DNA of 21,125 nt from Comamonadaceae bacterium UBA2334 (GCA_002344885.1 DDUQ01000020.1:1-21125); one strand, 5' to 3'; shown: positions 13,829 to 21,125, numbered from the stretch's first letter. Translations and numbers: made by a program. The notes: generated by a model not told the origin, from the letters alone.

Positions 13829-14629
13829 ATGACCTTTCCTGATTTGCCCCGCGTGCTGGTGGTGGACGACGACCCTGATTTGCGCGACCTGCTGGCCACC
13901 TACCTGGGTGCCAACGGTCATGCCGTGCAGGCTGTGGGCGACGGTGCTGCGCTGCGGGCAGCGCTGACCCGAGGGCCGCTGCCCGATGTGATCGTGCTCG
14001 ACCTGATGCTGCCGGGCGAGGACGGCCTGTCGCTTACCCGTTGGGTCAAAGCCCACTGGTCGGTGCCGGTGCTCATGTTGTCTGCCCGTGGTGAAGAAAT
14101 GGACCGCGTGATCGGGCTGGAAGTGGGCGCTGACGACTACCTGGCCAAGCCCTTTGGTCCGCGAGAATTGCTGGCCCGCTTGCGTGCACTGATGCGCCGT
14201 GCCACACCTGTGGCACACGTCGCCCAGTTTTTGGCAGGTGGCAACGGGGGTGGTGTTGCACCTGGCACTGTCGCAGCTTTGAGTATCAACCACTCGGGTG
14301 AGCCGACACCAAACGCCAGCAGCCGTTTTGGCCCCTTTGTGCTGGACGTGGCCGGCCGCCGCTTGTTGCGCGATGGGCACGAGCTGACGCTGACGGGGGC
14401 CGAATTCGATCTGCTGGTGGCCTTGGTTGCCCACCCCAACCGCGTGCTGTCCCGTGACACGCTGGTGGACAAGTTGAAAGGGTATGACCGCGACCCGTTT
14501 GACCGCAGCATTGACAACCGCGTGACCCGTTTGCGCAAAAAAATCGAGAGTGACCCCGCTGCGCCAGGCTACATCCGCACCGTGCGTGGCGAGGGCTATT
14601 TGTTCAACCCGCGCGGCCACGAGCCATGA
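13829..14629 (+). CDS. OmpR-family response regulator
   Basis: Two-domain response regulator, 266 residues. Receiver domain (about 7-120): acidic pair DDD at 13-15, phosphorylated Asp58 in IVLDLMLPGEDG, Ser85 in MLSARGEE and Lys107 in YLAKPFGPRELLARLR. A linker of about 45 residues, longer than usual and rich in Gly/Ala/Thr, leads to an OmpR-type winged-helix domain (about 165-262) with LTGAEFDLLVAL, RVLSRDTLVDKL and the recognition-helix region RSIDNRVTRLRKKIE. An upstream GTG (13799) is in frame, but the ATG matches where the family begins. It ends 7 bp before its cognate kinase and is divergent from the small exported protein gene. Confidence 0.92.
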   Translation: MTFPDLPRVLVVDDDPDLRDLLATYLGANGHAVQAVGDGAALRAALTRGPLPDVIVLDLMLPGEDGLSLTRWVKAHWSVPVLMLSARGEEMDRVIGLEVGADDYLAKPFGPRELLARLRALMRRATPVAHVAQFLAGGNGGGVAPGTVAALSINHSGEPTPNASSRFGPFVLDVAGRRLLRDGHELTLTGAEFDLLVALVAHPNRVLSRDTLVDKLKGYDRDPFDRSIDNRVTRLRKKIESDPAAPGYIRTVRGEGYLFNPRGHEP

Positions 14630-14636
14630 TGCCCGC

Positions 14637-15974
14637 ATGAAACCATTCCCCAGCTTGGCGCGCCAGCACGCGGTTTGGCTGGCGATGGCGTTTTTGGCGG
14701 TGGAGTTGCTGGCCATGGTCGCTTTCGTGAGCTTGGTGGCTTTGCCGATGGCGCGCCGCTCGGCCGACGATCTGGCGGGTCTGATGGTCATTTCGGCTCA
14801 AACCTGGGCCGAATTGCCACCACACACACGTCCGGCCTTCGAAGCTGAGTTGGCACGCAACCACGGTCTGCTGTTGAAACCGTCGCAGTCCGGCGACCGG
14901 GCAGACGAATGGCACCTCCCATTTGTATCTTTGTTGGAAAAGGGATTGGCAAGGCGGCTGGACAAGCACGAACGCCTGCTGCGACAAACCACGGCTCAGG
15001 GGGAAACCCGCTACTGGGCAACACTGCCGTCGGGCAGCGGCACACTGGCGGTGGGGCTGGCGGCTGATCGCATGGCCAGCCAGCCGGTGGCAGCCATGTT
15101 GGTCACCATGCTGGCGGGGCTACTGGTGTCGGTCGGGCTGGCGTGGTGGCTGGCACGGCGGGTGGTCGCGCCACTGGCCAAGTTGGGTGAGGCCGCTGCG
15201 CAGGTTGGCCAGGGTCAGCAACCCGTGCAACTGCCAGAAACTGGCCCGCGTGAGGTGGTGGCTTTGAGCCAGAGCTTCAACCGCATGGCCGCGCAAGTTA
15301 ACGAGTTGTTGACCGCGCGTACCACTTTGCTGGCTGGCGTGTCACATGATTTGCGCACACCCCTTGCGCGCATGCGACTGGCGCTGGAAATGCTGAAAGA
15401 CAGTCACAGCCCGTCTCTGCTGGCCCGAATGGAGCGTGATGTGTTGCAGATGAACCAGATCATTGGCAACGTATTGGACCTCGCGAGGGGGGTGGCGCAA
15501 GAGCCTGCAACGCGCGTTGACGTGCCTGCCCTGCTGGCGGAACTGGCCGAGGTCCATTCCACCACGGCCTGCCCCGTGAGGGTTCGGATAGGAGCTGCTG
15601 TGCCAACCGTGCAGGCTTTGCCTGAGATTTCATTGCGTCGTGCGCTGAACAACCTGCTGGAAAACGCTTTGCGCTATGCACCTTCGCACCCGGTTGAGCT
15701 GGTTTGCGATGTGGCACCCGGTCAATTGCAGTGGGGTGTGCTGGACAGGGGGCCGGGTATCGCGACGCAGATGCTGGCGCAGATGTGTCAGCCTTTTCAG
15801 CGGATGGAGGCTTCGCGCAACCCTGCCACGGGGGGGGCGGGTCTGGGTCTCGCCATTGTTCAGGCATTGGCATCGGCCCACGGCTGGCAGATGCTGCTCC
15901 TGCCACGTGAGGGTGGTGGACTGGCGGCCTGGTTGAACATGCCTGCTAAGTTCGCCGGCGCGTCATCCGATTAA
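14637..15974 (+). CDS. EnvZ-like sensor histidine kinase
   Basis: Inner-membrane sensor kinase, 445 residues. First membrane segment about 13-38; a periplasmic sensor region of about 105 residues (40-148); second membrane segment about 150-172; HAMP about 173-225; phosphoacceptor His237 in LLAGVSHDLRTPLARMRLAL; N box NNLLENALRYA; G1 DRGPGI; and G2 GGAGLGLAIV near the C-terminus. The SHDLRTPLARMR segment is typical of the EnvZ branch. The open frame extends 29 codons into the regulator gene, but the ATG at 14637 gives the proper membrane topology. The signal is unknown. The stop codon overlaps a PmrA/QseB-type repeat that precedes the next operon. Confidence 0.93.
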   Translation: MKPFPSLARQHAVWLAMAFLAVELLAMVAFVSLVALPMARRSADDLAGLMVISAQTWAELPPHTRPAFEAELARNHGLLLKPSQSGDRADEWHLPFVSLLEKGLARRLDKHERLLRQTTAQGETRYWATLPSGSGTLAVGLAADRMASQPVAAMLVTMLAGLLVSVGLAWWLARRVVAPLAKLGEAAAQVGQGQQPVQLPETGPREVVALSQSFNRMAAQVNELLTARTTLLAGVSHDLRTPLARMRLALEMLKDSHSPSLLARMERDVLQMNQIIGNVLDLARGVAQEPATRVDVPALLAELAEVHSTTACPVRVRIGAAVPTVQALPEISLRRALNNLLENALRYAPSHPVELVCDVAPGQLQWGVLDRGPGIATQMLAQMCQPFQRMEASRNPATGGAGLGLAIVQALASAHGWQMLLLPREGGGLAAWLNMPAKFAGASSD

Positions 15975-15986
15975 GCACACGCTAAG
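15970..15986 (-). promoter_or_regulatory. PmrA/QseB-type box upstream of the QseB-like regulator
   Basis: On the minus strand the site reads CTTAGC-GTGTG-CTTAAT, a 6-5-6 direct repeat close to the CTTAAK-N5-CTTAAK pattern known for PmrA and QseB. It lies 35 bp before the regulator ATG and overlaps the preceding kinase stop codon. Autoregulation is the simple reading (inference). Confidence 0.55.
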
Positions 15987-16009
15987 TTCAGCAGGTTACT
16001 GTCTGACAC

Positions 16010-16014
16010 AGGAG
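16010..16014 (+). promoter_or_regulatory. Shine-Dalgarno AGGAG of the QseB-like regulator
   Basis: AGGAG, 7 bp before the ATG at 16022. It fixes the start and shows that translation here is independent of the upstream kinase gene. Confidence 0.7.
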
Positions 16015-16021
16015 ATGCACC

Positions 16022-16690
16022 ATGCGGGTACTGTTGGCGGAAGACGATGATTTGCTCGGTTCGGGTTTGCGGGCCGGCCTGCGGCAGCAGGGGTTCCAGG
16101 TCGACTGGGTGCGTGATGGCGTGGCGGCCGAAAACGAGCTGATGACCGGTGTTTACCTGGCTGCCGTTCTGGATTTGGGTTTGCCCAGGCTGGATGGCAT
16201 GGATGTGCTGGCCAGGGTTCGGGCTCGGCGGTTGACGACACCCGTGCTGGTGCTGACCGCCAGGGATGCTGTGCCAGATCGCATCCGTGGGCTCGATCTG
16301 GGTGCTGACGACTACATCGTCAAGCCTGTCGACCTGCTCGAACTGGCAGCCCGTTTGAGGGCGCTGGTGCGGCGTTCACACGGACAGACCAGCAACATGC
16401 TGGCTGTGGGTGAGCTGACGCTCGACACGGTTTCATACCGCGTGACCTGGCAGGGCCAGTTGCTGGACATTGGCGGGAGGGAGTTTGACCTGTTGCATGT
16501 CCTGATGCGCAATGCAGGGCGGGTGATCTCGCGCGCGCAGATCGAACAACACCTGTATGACTGGGGGCGCGAAGTGTCCAGCAATGCGATCGAGGTTCAC
16601 ATTCACCATTTGCGCCGCAAGTTGCCGCCCGGCACCATCGAGACGGTGCGTGGGGTCGGTTACGTGGTGCATGCTGGAGATCGGTCATGA
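16022..16690 (+). CDS. QseB/PmrA-like response regulator
   Basis: OmpR-class response regulator, 222 residues, nearest in style to QseB, PmrA and TctD. It starts with the typical MRVLLAEDDDLLGSGLRAGL. Receiver: acidic pocket at 8-10, Asp51 in AAVLDLGLPRLDG, Thr79 in LVLTARD and Lys101 in YIVKPVDLLEL. DNA-binding wing from about 128 to 218: LDIGGREFDLLHVLMRNAG, RVISRAQIEQHLYDWG, then SNAIEVHIHHLRRKL (recognition region) and TVRGVGYVV. The kinase start overlaps its stop (ATGA). A PmrA/QseB-type direct repeat 35 bp upstream suggests that it regulates its own operon. Confidence 0.93.
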   Translation: MRVLLAEDDDLLGSGLRAGLRQQGFQVDWVRDGVAAENELMTGVYLAAVLDLGLPRLDGMDVLARVRARRLTTPVLVLTARDAVPDRIRGLDLGADDYIVKPVDLLELAARLRALVRRSHGQTSNMLAVGELTLDTVSYRVTWQGQLLDIGGREFDLLHVLMRNAGRVISRAQIEQHLYDWGREVSSNAIEVHIHHLRRKLPPGTIETVRGVGYVVHAGDRS

Positions 16691-18111
16691 GTGGGCCGCA
16701 CCGGGTGAACACAGCCACCGGCAGGCGACCTGCTCGCTCGGTCCAGCAACGGCTGATGGTTGCCGTGTTGTCCATCGTGCTGGTGGTATGGGGCTTTGCT
16801 TTCGTGGCCACCTGGTATGACACCGAGCACGAAGTGGGTGAGTTACTGGACGCGCATTTGTCACTGGCTGCGACCCTGCTGCTGAGCCAGCCGCTGGATG
16901 CATTGCCCCATGCCCAGGTTCGGGAGTTGCCCAATTTGCATGATGACCAGCGACGCGTTGTGATGCAGGTCTGGCATGACGATCAACTGGTACTGAAGTC
17001 GGTTGCTGCGCCTCACGCGCCAATGGTGAGCCGCGGGCAAGCCGGGTTTGCGCAGGTCCGCATCGGGCAGGTGGATTGGCGTGTCTTCAGCGTCAGCGGG
17101 TATGACGGTCATGTGGTGGTGCAGGTGGCTGAGCAGGTCAAATCACGCCGTGACGTGGTGCTGGCCAACCTGCGCAGTGTCGCTTACCCGATGTTCATTG
17201 CATTGCCGCTTCTGGTGATGGGCGTGTGGATGGCGGTTCGGCACGCTTTGAGGCCCCTGTATGACTTGGGTCAACGGGTCACGCAGCGCAGCCCGGATGA
17301 TTCGGCACCGCTGCCGGATGGCGAGGTGCCGGCGGAAGTGCAGGCATTGGTGGGTGCGCTGAACCGGTTGTTTGGCCGCATGGCTCGCATGATCGAATCG
17401 GAGCGCCGGTTCACCGCCGATGCTGCCCACGAGCTTCGCACACCCCTGGCCGCTGTACGGATGCAGGCTCAGGTGGCACAGGGCGCTTTGGATGATGCTG
17501 AACGTGACACGGCGCTGGCGGCTGTTGTGCAGGGTTGTGACCGTGCAGCCCATCTGGTGGATCAGCTGTTGCAACTGGCTCGCCTGGAGAATCAGGTAGA
17601 CGTGGCCGAGAGTGTGTGCAGTGTGCGTGCGGTCGCACGAAGCCTGGGGGCCGATTTGTCTGGGGTTGCTGAACAGCGCGGGCAAGAGTTGCGATGGTCA
17701 TGTGGTGGGGCGAGGGAAGTTACGGAAGCTTTTGGGGATGTTGACACGTGTCCTTTGCCAGAGGGTCTGCTGAGAATCCTGTTGCGCAACCTGGTGGACA
17801 ACGCGCTGAGGTACAGCCCCGCAGGGGCCAAGGTGCATGTCAGCTGCTTGGCCTTGCCAGAGAAAAGGGCCAGCCTTTGCATCGAGGACAGCGGCCCCGG
17901 GCTGCCACCCGATGCGGTCCAGCGTCTGGGTGAGCGTTTCTTCAGGGTGGTGGGCAGCGGCCAGCCTGGTAGTGGTCTGGGCTGGTCGATCGTCAGGCGC
18001 ATCGCGGCCCAATATGGCCTGGGTGTCTCGGTCGGGCGCAGTCAGGCGTTGGGCGGCCTGTCCGTCACGGTTTCATGGGTTCAGGTTGATTCGGAAAGGG
18101 TCGAGGCATGA
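16687..18111 (+). CDS. QseC-like sensor histidine kinase
   Basis: Inner-membrane sensor kinase, 474 residues, partner of the QseB-like regulator. Membrane segments at about 22-43 and 165-186 enclose a periplasmic sensor region of about 120 residues. HAMP follows to about 238. The phosphoacceptor is His248 in RRFTADAAHELRTPLAAVR, the form typical of the QseC/PmrB branch. Catalytic domain: NLVDNALRYSP (368-378), EDSGPGLPP (400-408) and GSGLGWSIV (428-436); the W within the G2 box replaces a more common A and is a small variation. Overlaps both neighbours by ATGA, giving a three-gene coupled operon with the HD-GYP gene. Confidence 0.93.
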   Translation: MSGPHRVNTATGRRPARSVQQRLMVAVLSIVLVVWGFAFVATWYDTEHEVGELLDAHLSLAATLLLSQPLDALPHAQVRELPNLHDDQRRVVMQVWHDDQLVLKSVAAPHAPMVSRGQAGFAQVRIGQVDWRVFSVSGYDGHVVVQVAEQVKSRRDVVLANLRSVAYPMFIALPLLVMGVWMAVRHALRPLYDLGQRVTQRSPDDSAPLPDGEVPAEVQALVGALNRLFGRMARMIESERRFTADAAHELRTPLAAVRMQAQVAQGALDDAERDTALAAVVQGCDRAAHLVDQLLQLARLENQVDVAESVCSVRAVARSLGADLSGVAEQRGQELRWSCGGAREVTEAFGDVDTCPLPEGLLRILLRNLVDNALRYSPAGAKVHVSCLALPEKRASLCIEDSGPGLPPDAVQRLGERFFRVVGSGQPGSGLGWSIVRRIAAQYGLGVSVGRSQALGGLSVTVSWVQVDSERVEA

Positions 18112-19370
18112 AGTCATTCAGACGTGTTGCGTTTGTTCGCATCGCCACAGTGACGGTGACACTGTCGGCATTGGCCGCTCCGTTGGCCTGGTACGTGTCC
18201 CGCGAAAACGCGGAGCAACAGGTGGTTGAATTTGCCCAGGAGGATGCCAGGCGGGTACTCATGCACGCCGAGGCCACCGATCTGAAAGGGCCTGAAGCGG
18301 TGGGCCATGCCCGGACGGCGGCCGCTGCCCTGGTGGGCGGTTTGTTTGAAATTGCTGAAATTTACAGCGTTGTCGGTACCAAACTGGCAGAGGAGGTGAC
18401 CCCGCTCGGGCACGAACTGGAGCGCCAGTTACCCAAGCATGGTGTGCCGGCCTACACGAGGCCGTTCTACGAAAGCTACCGGCTGGCACCCGACCGCTGG
18501 GTGATGCGCGTCATGGTGCCGTTGCAGCCCGTAGCGGGCGGCCCGGTCACCGGCTACTTTGAAGGTGTTCGGCTGGTGCCGGATTGGCAGCAGGCACACA
18601 TTCAGTCTGACGCATGGGCTGTTGCCCTGATGGTTTGTCTGGCCTCAATGCTGTGCGGTGCGTTCATTTACCCGGTGGTCATTCACCTGGCAGGCGAAAA
18701 CGAGCGGCGTGCGCAACAGGTGCTGGAGTCGCACATTGCCATGATGGACGCACTGGGCAGGGCCATTGCCAAGCGTGATTCCGATACCGGCACACACAAC
18801 TACCGTGTGGCCTGGATTGCCGCCACCCTGGGCGAGGCACTGGGCCTCAAAGGTGCCGATATGCAGGCATTGATCGCGGGCAGTTTTCTGCATGACGTGG
18901 GCAAAATTGGCATTCCAGATGCCATCCTGCTCAAACCCGGTCGGCTGGATGCCGATGAAATGACCGTCATGCGCACGCACGTTGAACAAGGCCAGGAAAT
19001 CGTGCATGGCGCGGGATGGCTGGAAGGTGCTGCCCATGTGGTGGCCAGTCACCATGAAAAGTGGGACGGCTCGGGTTACCCCAAACAGTTGGCGGCCGAT
19101 GCGATTCCGCTGTCAGCCCGTATTTTTGCGGTGGCCGATGTGTACGACGCACTCAGCTCCAAGCGGCCTTACAAAGCACCGATGCCTTTCGAACAGGTCA
19201 TGTCCGTGTTGGCCGAAGGCCGTGGCACCCATTTCGACCCGGCGGTACTGGACGCTTTCGAAGGTTTGGCAGCCGGTATCCGTGATCGCATCGAGAGTCT
19301 GGACGAACCCGGCATCAAGCAGCTGATGGCCGACATGATCGAGCGTCATTTCGACGCGATGAGCGCCTGA
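18108..19370 (+). CDS. Membrane-bound HD-GYP c-di-GMP phosphodiesterase
   Basis: 420 residues. Membrane segments at about 11-30 and 169-193 flank a periplasmic sensor-like region (about 31-168) that I do not recognise. The C-terminal HD-GYP domain (about 208-400) looks catalytically complete: DTGTHNYRVA (226-235), HDVGKIGIPD (262-271), H291, then HHEKWDGSGYP (315-325) with the defining GYP, and ADVYDAL further on. Such proteins hydrolyse c-di-GMP, using two or three metal ions held by the His/Asp residues. The start overlaps the sensor kinase stop by ATGA, so this enzyme is translationally coupled to a two-component system. It ends 78 bp before the convergent cytochrome gene. Confidence 0.93.
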   Translation: MKSFRRVAFVRIATVTVTLSALAAPLAWYVSRENAEQQVVEFAQEDARRVLMHAEATDLKGPEAVGHARTAAAALVGGLFEIAEIYSVVGTKLAEEVTPLGHELERQLPKHGVPAYTRPFYESYRLAPDRWVMRVMVPLQPVAGGPVTGYFEGVRLVPDWQQAHIQSDAWAVALMVCLASMLCGAFIYPVVIHLAGENERRAQQVLESHIAMMDALGRAIAKRDSDTGTHNYRVAWIAATLGEALGLKGADMQALIAGSFLHDVGKIGIPDAILLKPGRLDADEMTVMRTHVEQGQEIVHGAGWLEGAAHVVASHHEKWDGSGYPKQLAADAIPLSARIFAVADVYDALSSKRPYKAPMPFEQVMSVLAEGRGTHFDPAVLDAFEGLAAGIRDRIESLDEPGIKQLMADMIERHFDAMSA

Positions 19371-19374
19371 ACAT

Positions 19375-19407
19375 AAAAAAGCCGCACCTGGCGTACGCCC
19401 GTGCGGC
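19375..19407 (-). terminator. Intrinsic terminator for the PepSY-cytochrome b561 operon
   Basis: Stem GCCGCAC (19381-19387) pairs with GTGCGGC (19401-19407), with a second inverted repeat GGCGTACGCC inside. Read on the minus strand the hairpin is followed by a run of six T, the layout of a Rho-independent terminator for leftward transcripts. For rightward transcripts the hairpin lacks a T run. Confidence 0.75.
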
Positions 19408-19448
19408 AGTGAAAGGGCCAGCCACACCGGCCGGCCGGGGCAAACCAG

Positions 19449-20054
19449 TCAGGTGGCCGGGGTAGCGATCACGCGGGTGAGTGCCATGCGGGCCATCAGG
19501 CCGTCTTTCAGCACATAGTGGTGCCCCAAGGCCGCTGCCACGTGTATGCCAATGAGCCAATAGCCTGCTTCGCCAACCGCTTCGTGCAGCTCTTTGATGT
19601 CTTTGGCGAACGTTTTGTTGGGCCCCATCAGCGCGGGCAGTTCCAGCCCGAAGAATGGAATGGGCTTGCCAGCTGCGCTGAGTGCCAGCCAACCTGCCAG
19701 TGGCATCAGCAGCATGAAGCCGTACAGTGCCAGATGACCGACAGCGGCGAGGCGTTGCGACCACGTTTGCAAGGCGTTGGCCGGGGTGGCTTCGAAGGGT
19801 TTCGGGCTGGCCCAGCGGGCGGCCAGGCGCAGCACGACCATCAGCAGCACGCTCAAGCCCAGCATGAAGTGCAGGGCTTTCATGAAGTCACGCATCTCGG
19901 TGCCTTTGGCATACAGCACGCGCAACTCGATGCTGGCAAACACCGCGACCATCAGCAGTGCCATGAACCAGTGCAGTGCCACCAGTGCGGTGCCGTAGCG
20001 AAAGCCGCTGGGGTCCGTTGGTGCGGTTTGTGTGACGTTGAACGTTGTGGTCAT
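19449..20054 (-). CDS. Cytochrome b561 family protein
   Basis: Inner-membrane di-heme cytochrome b of the bacterial b561 (CybB) family, 201 residues, four membrane segments: about 21-46, 59-79, 104-127 and 160-182. Candidate heme ligands are His28 (ALHWFMALL), His62 (ALHFMLGLSVLL), His157 (ELHEAVGEAGYW) and His171 (IGIHVAAALGHH), the expected spacing of the family. It probably shuttles electrons between quinone and a periplasmic acceptor. The start at 20054 is supported by AAGGAG 7 bp upstream on the minus strand; the frame is open further but those codons do not look like a membrane protein N-terminus. It follows the PepSY gene by 4 bp. Confidence 0.93.
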   Translation of the reverse strand: MTTTFNVTQTAPTDPSGFRYGTALVALHWFMALLMVAVFASIELRVLYAKGTEMRDFMKALHFMLGLSVLLMVVLRLAARWASPKPFEATPANALQTWSQRLAAVGHLALYGFMLLMPLAGWLALSAAGKPIPFFGLELPALMGPNKTFAKDIKELHEAVGEAGYWLIGIHVAAALGHHYVLKDGLMARMALTRVIATPAT

Positions 20055-20058
20055 GGTT

Positions 20059-20475
20059 TCACTCCTTGGATGGGGTTTGGTTTTGAACTGGGGCGGGAAT
20101 GCGGGTGATGCGCACCTGCGCACCCGTGACAGGGTGCATGTAGGCCTCGACCACGCCACCCTGGTGGTCAACGGCATAAAACTCGTGGCAATTGCCTTTC
20201 GAAATCTTGAACTTCACCAGCGCATAGGTGTCGGCCTTGAACAGTTTGCGGGCCTGCGCTTCGGACATCCACTGGGTGCGTGGGACCTGGGTGCATTCCA
20301 CTTTTTCCTGCGGGGTGCTGGCGTGGGACACACCGGTGGCAGCCATCAGCGCGGCCGCCACGGCCATTGTGTTCAGCTGTAGCAGAACAATGCCGGCTTG
20401 GGCGTTGAATTGCCCCTTGATGGGGGCATCCTCGTTGGGTGAAACTTGGGGTGGCAGGTGGTCAGTCAGTGTCAT
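20059..20475 (-). CDS. PepSY-domain exported protein
   Basis: 138 residues. The C-terminal part (about 60-128) matches the small periplasmic PepSY form: PRTQWMSEAQARKLF, then VKFKISKGNCHEFYAVDHQG and VVEAYMHPVTGAQV. A hydrophobic stretch at 28-48 ending SHAS works as a signal. The N-terminal 27 residues before it are unusually long, and the ATG at 20475 overlaps the kinase stop (ATGA); an internal ATG at 20367 is an alternative but would leave a very short signal. A PmrA/QseB-type repeat ends about 22 bp before the ATG. It is paired with cytochrome b561, an arrangement I know from other betaproteobacteria. The molecular role is unknown. Confidence 0.85.
   Translation of the reverse strand: MTLTDHLPPQVSPNEDAPIKGQFNAQAGIVLLQLNTMAVAAALMAATGVSHASTPQEKVECTQVPRTQWMSEAQARKLFKADTYALVKFKISKGNCHEFYAVDHQGGVVEAYMHPVTGAQVRITRIPAPVQNQTPSKE
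20062..20067 (-). promoter_or_regulatory. Shine-Dalgarno AAGGAG of cytochrome b561
   Basis: AAGGAG on the minus strand, 7 bp before the ATG at 20054. It decides the start of the cytochrome gene and overlaps the 3' end of the PepSY gene. Confidence 0.75.
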
Positions 20476-21125
20476 GCCCCGACTGTAGGTACCCCGTCTG
20501 AAGGCTGGCTTAAGCGACGCAAAGTGAGCACTGCCGACAGCCCGCCAGCGCTGCTGGAGCCCAGTACCAGGCTACCGTTGTAGAGGTGCGCGAGATCGTT
20601 GACGATGGCCAATCCCAGGCCACTGCCCGGTGCCGATTCATCCAGCCGTACTCCGCGCATCAGCATGTCGCGTCGCAGTGATGGCGGTATGCCGGGGCCA
20701 TCGTCCTCGACCAACACAGTGGCGTGTGCGTCGGTGATTTCCAGTTTGATGCTGACGCAGGTTGTTGTCCATTTGCAGGCGTTGTCGAGCAAGTTGCCCA
20801 GCATTTCATGCAAGTCCTGTTCATCGGCTTCAACGGCGAGGGGCGGGCTGACCGGCTCGGGCAGGTCGAACCTGATGCGGCGGTCTGCATGCACGCGGCC
20901 CATGACCCGAACCATCGATGCCAGGCTGGGCCACAGCGAACACGAGGTCTTGCCCAGCCCGGCACGTGCGGCGGCCTGGGCGCGCCGGAGATGCCAGTCG
21001 ACCTGTTTGCGGGCCAGTTCAACCTGCTGCGACACCGTTTGCGCCAACGCCTGTGCAACCGGGGGCACGGATGCGTCGGCATCGGTCAATGCGTGGTCGG
21101 CAGCGTGTTGCATCACGGCGAGGGG
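20472..21125 (-). CDS. PhoQ-like sensor histidine kinase, C-terminal part (5' end outside window)
   Basis: The frame is open to the window edge, and the first visible residues PLAVMQHAADHA match the sequence directly after the phosphoacceptor His (HELRTPLAV-type), so the sensor, membrane and His regions lie beyond base 21125. Visible: the second dimerisation helix (about the first 55 residues), the N box LGNLLDNACKWT, G1 VEDDGPGIPP and G2 SAPGSGLGLAIVNDLAHLYN. NACKW-type N boxes are typical of the PhoQ branch. The stop overlaps the PepSY start (ATGA), so the kinase, PepSY protein and cytochrome b561 may form one leftward operon; a cognate response regulator would be expected just beyond the window. 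Confidence 0.9.
   Translation of the reverse strand, partial: PLAVMQHAADHALTDADASVPPVAQALAQTVSQQVELARKQVDWHLRRAQAAARAGLGKTSCSLWPSLASMVRVMGRVHADRRIRFDLPEPVSPPLAVEADEQDLHEMLGNLLDNACKWTTTCVSIKLEITDAHATVLVEDDGPGIPPSLRRDMLMRGVRLDESAPGSGLGLAIVNDLAHLYNGSLVLGSSSAGGLSAVLTLRRLSQPSDGVPTVGA
20498..20514 (-). promoter_or_regulatory. PmrA/QseB-type box upstream of the PepSY gene
   Basis: Minus strand reads CTTAAG-CCAGC-CTTCAG, again a 6-5-6 direct repeat of the PmrA/QseB kind. It lies in the 3' end of the kinase gene, about 22 bp before the PepSY ATG. A possible -10 element (TACAGT) follows 10 bp downstream. Its similarity to the 15970-15986 site suggests shared control. Confidence 0.5.

Noticed and set aside
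14550..14636. Upstream extension of the EnvZ-like kinase
   Set aside because: The extension overlaps the regulator's coding sequence out of frame and would place a non-hydrophobic tail before the first membrane segment.

Overview
The window is GC-rich (about two thirds G+C by eye), densely coded and full of ATGA-type gene overlaps. Gene content and protein style (hmuTUV heme importer, EnvZ/OmpR-like and QseBC-like two-component systems, PepSY plus cytochrome b561 pair, MbnP/MbnH pairs) suggest a betaproteobacterium of the order Burkholderiales, perhaps Comamonadaceae. The taxonomic guess is inference; there is no rRNA or housekeeping marker here.

Left part, 1-12427, all on the + strand and almost without gaps, so probably one very long operon or a chain of coupled units. 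It opens with the 3' part of a hemin-utilisation (HmuS-like) gene, then hmuT (binding protein), hmuU (permease), an NAD(P)-binding SDR gene and hmuV (ATPase): an inner-membrane heme importer. 24 bp later the content changes to an envelope metal locus. It holds an MbnP-family copper-binding lipoprotein with its MbnH di-heme partner, then tonB-exbB-exbD, a small DUF2946-like membrane protein, a second MbnP/MbnH pair, and a predicted outer-membrane beta-barrel protein whose start overlaps the second mbnH by 50 bp. MbnP and MbnH are the 'metallo-mystery pair' families. MbnH is a MauG-like enzyme known to convert a tryptophan of MbnP to kynurenine, which creates a copper site. No methanobactin precursor or biosynthesis gene is visible, and no TonB-dependent receptor gene lies in the window. 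The duplicated pairs around an energy-transducing TonB complex, beside heme import, are the most interesting thing here.

Middle part, 12491-13687, on the - strand: a DUF2202 ferritin-like lipoprotein and a small glycine-rich exported protein. They are divergent from an OmpR-type regulator. The divergent region carries two pairs of short direct repeats with 10-11 bp period that look like response-regulator sites.

Right part, 13829-19370, + strand: an OmpR/EnvZ-like two-component system, then a QseBC/PmrAB-like system translationally coupled to a membrane HD-GYP c-di-GMP phosphodiesterase. Convergent to this, on the - strand, lie the 3' part of a PhoQ-like sensor kinase (cut by the window end), a PepSY-domain exported protein and a cytochrome b561, closed by an intrinsic terminator. 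PmrA/QseB-type 6-5-6 direct repeats occur upstream of both the QseB-like regulator and the PepSY gene, so one regulator may serve both. No RNA genes, insertion sequences, CRISPR arrays or prophage genes were seen, and no stretch over 300 bp lacks a gene.
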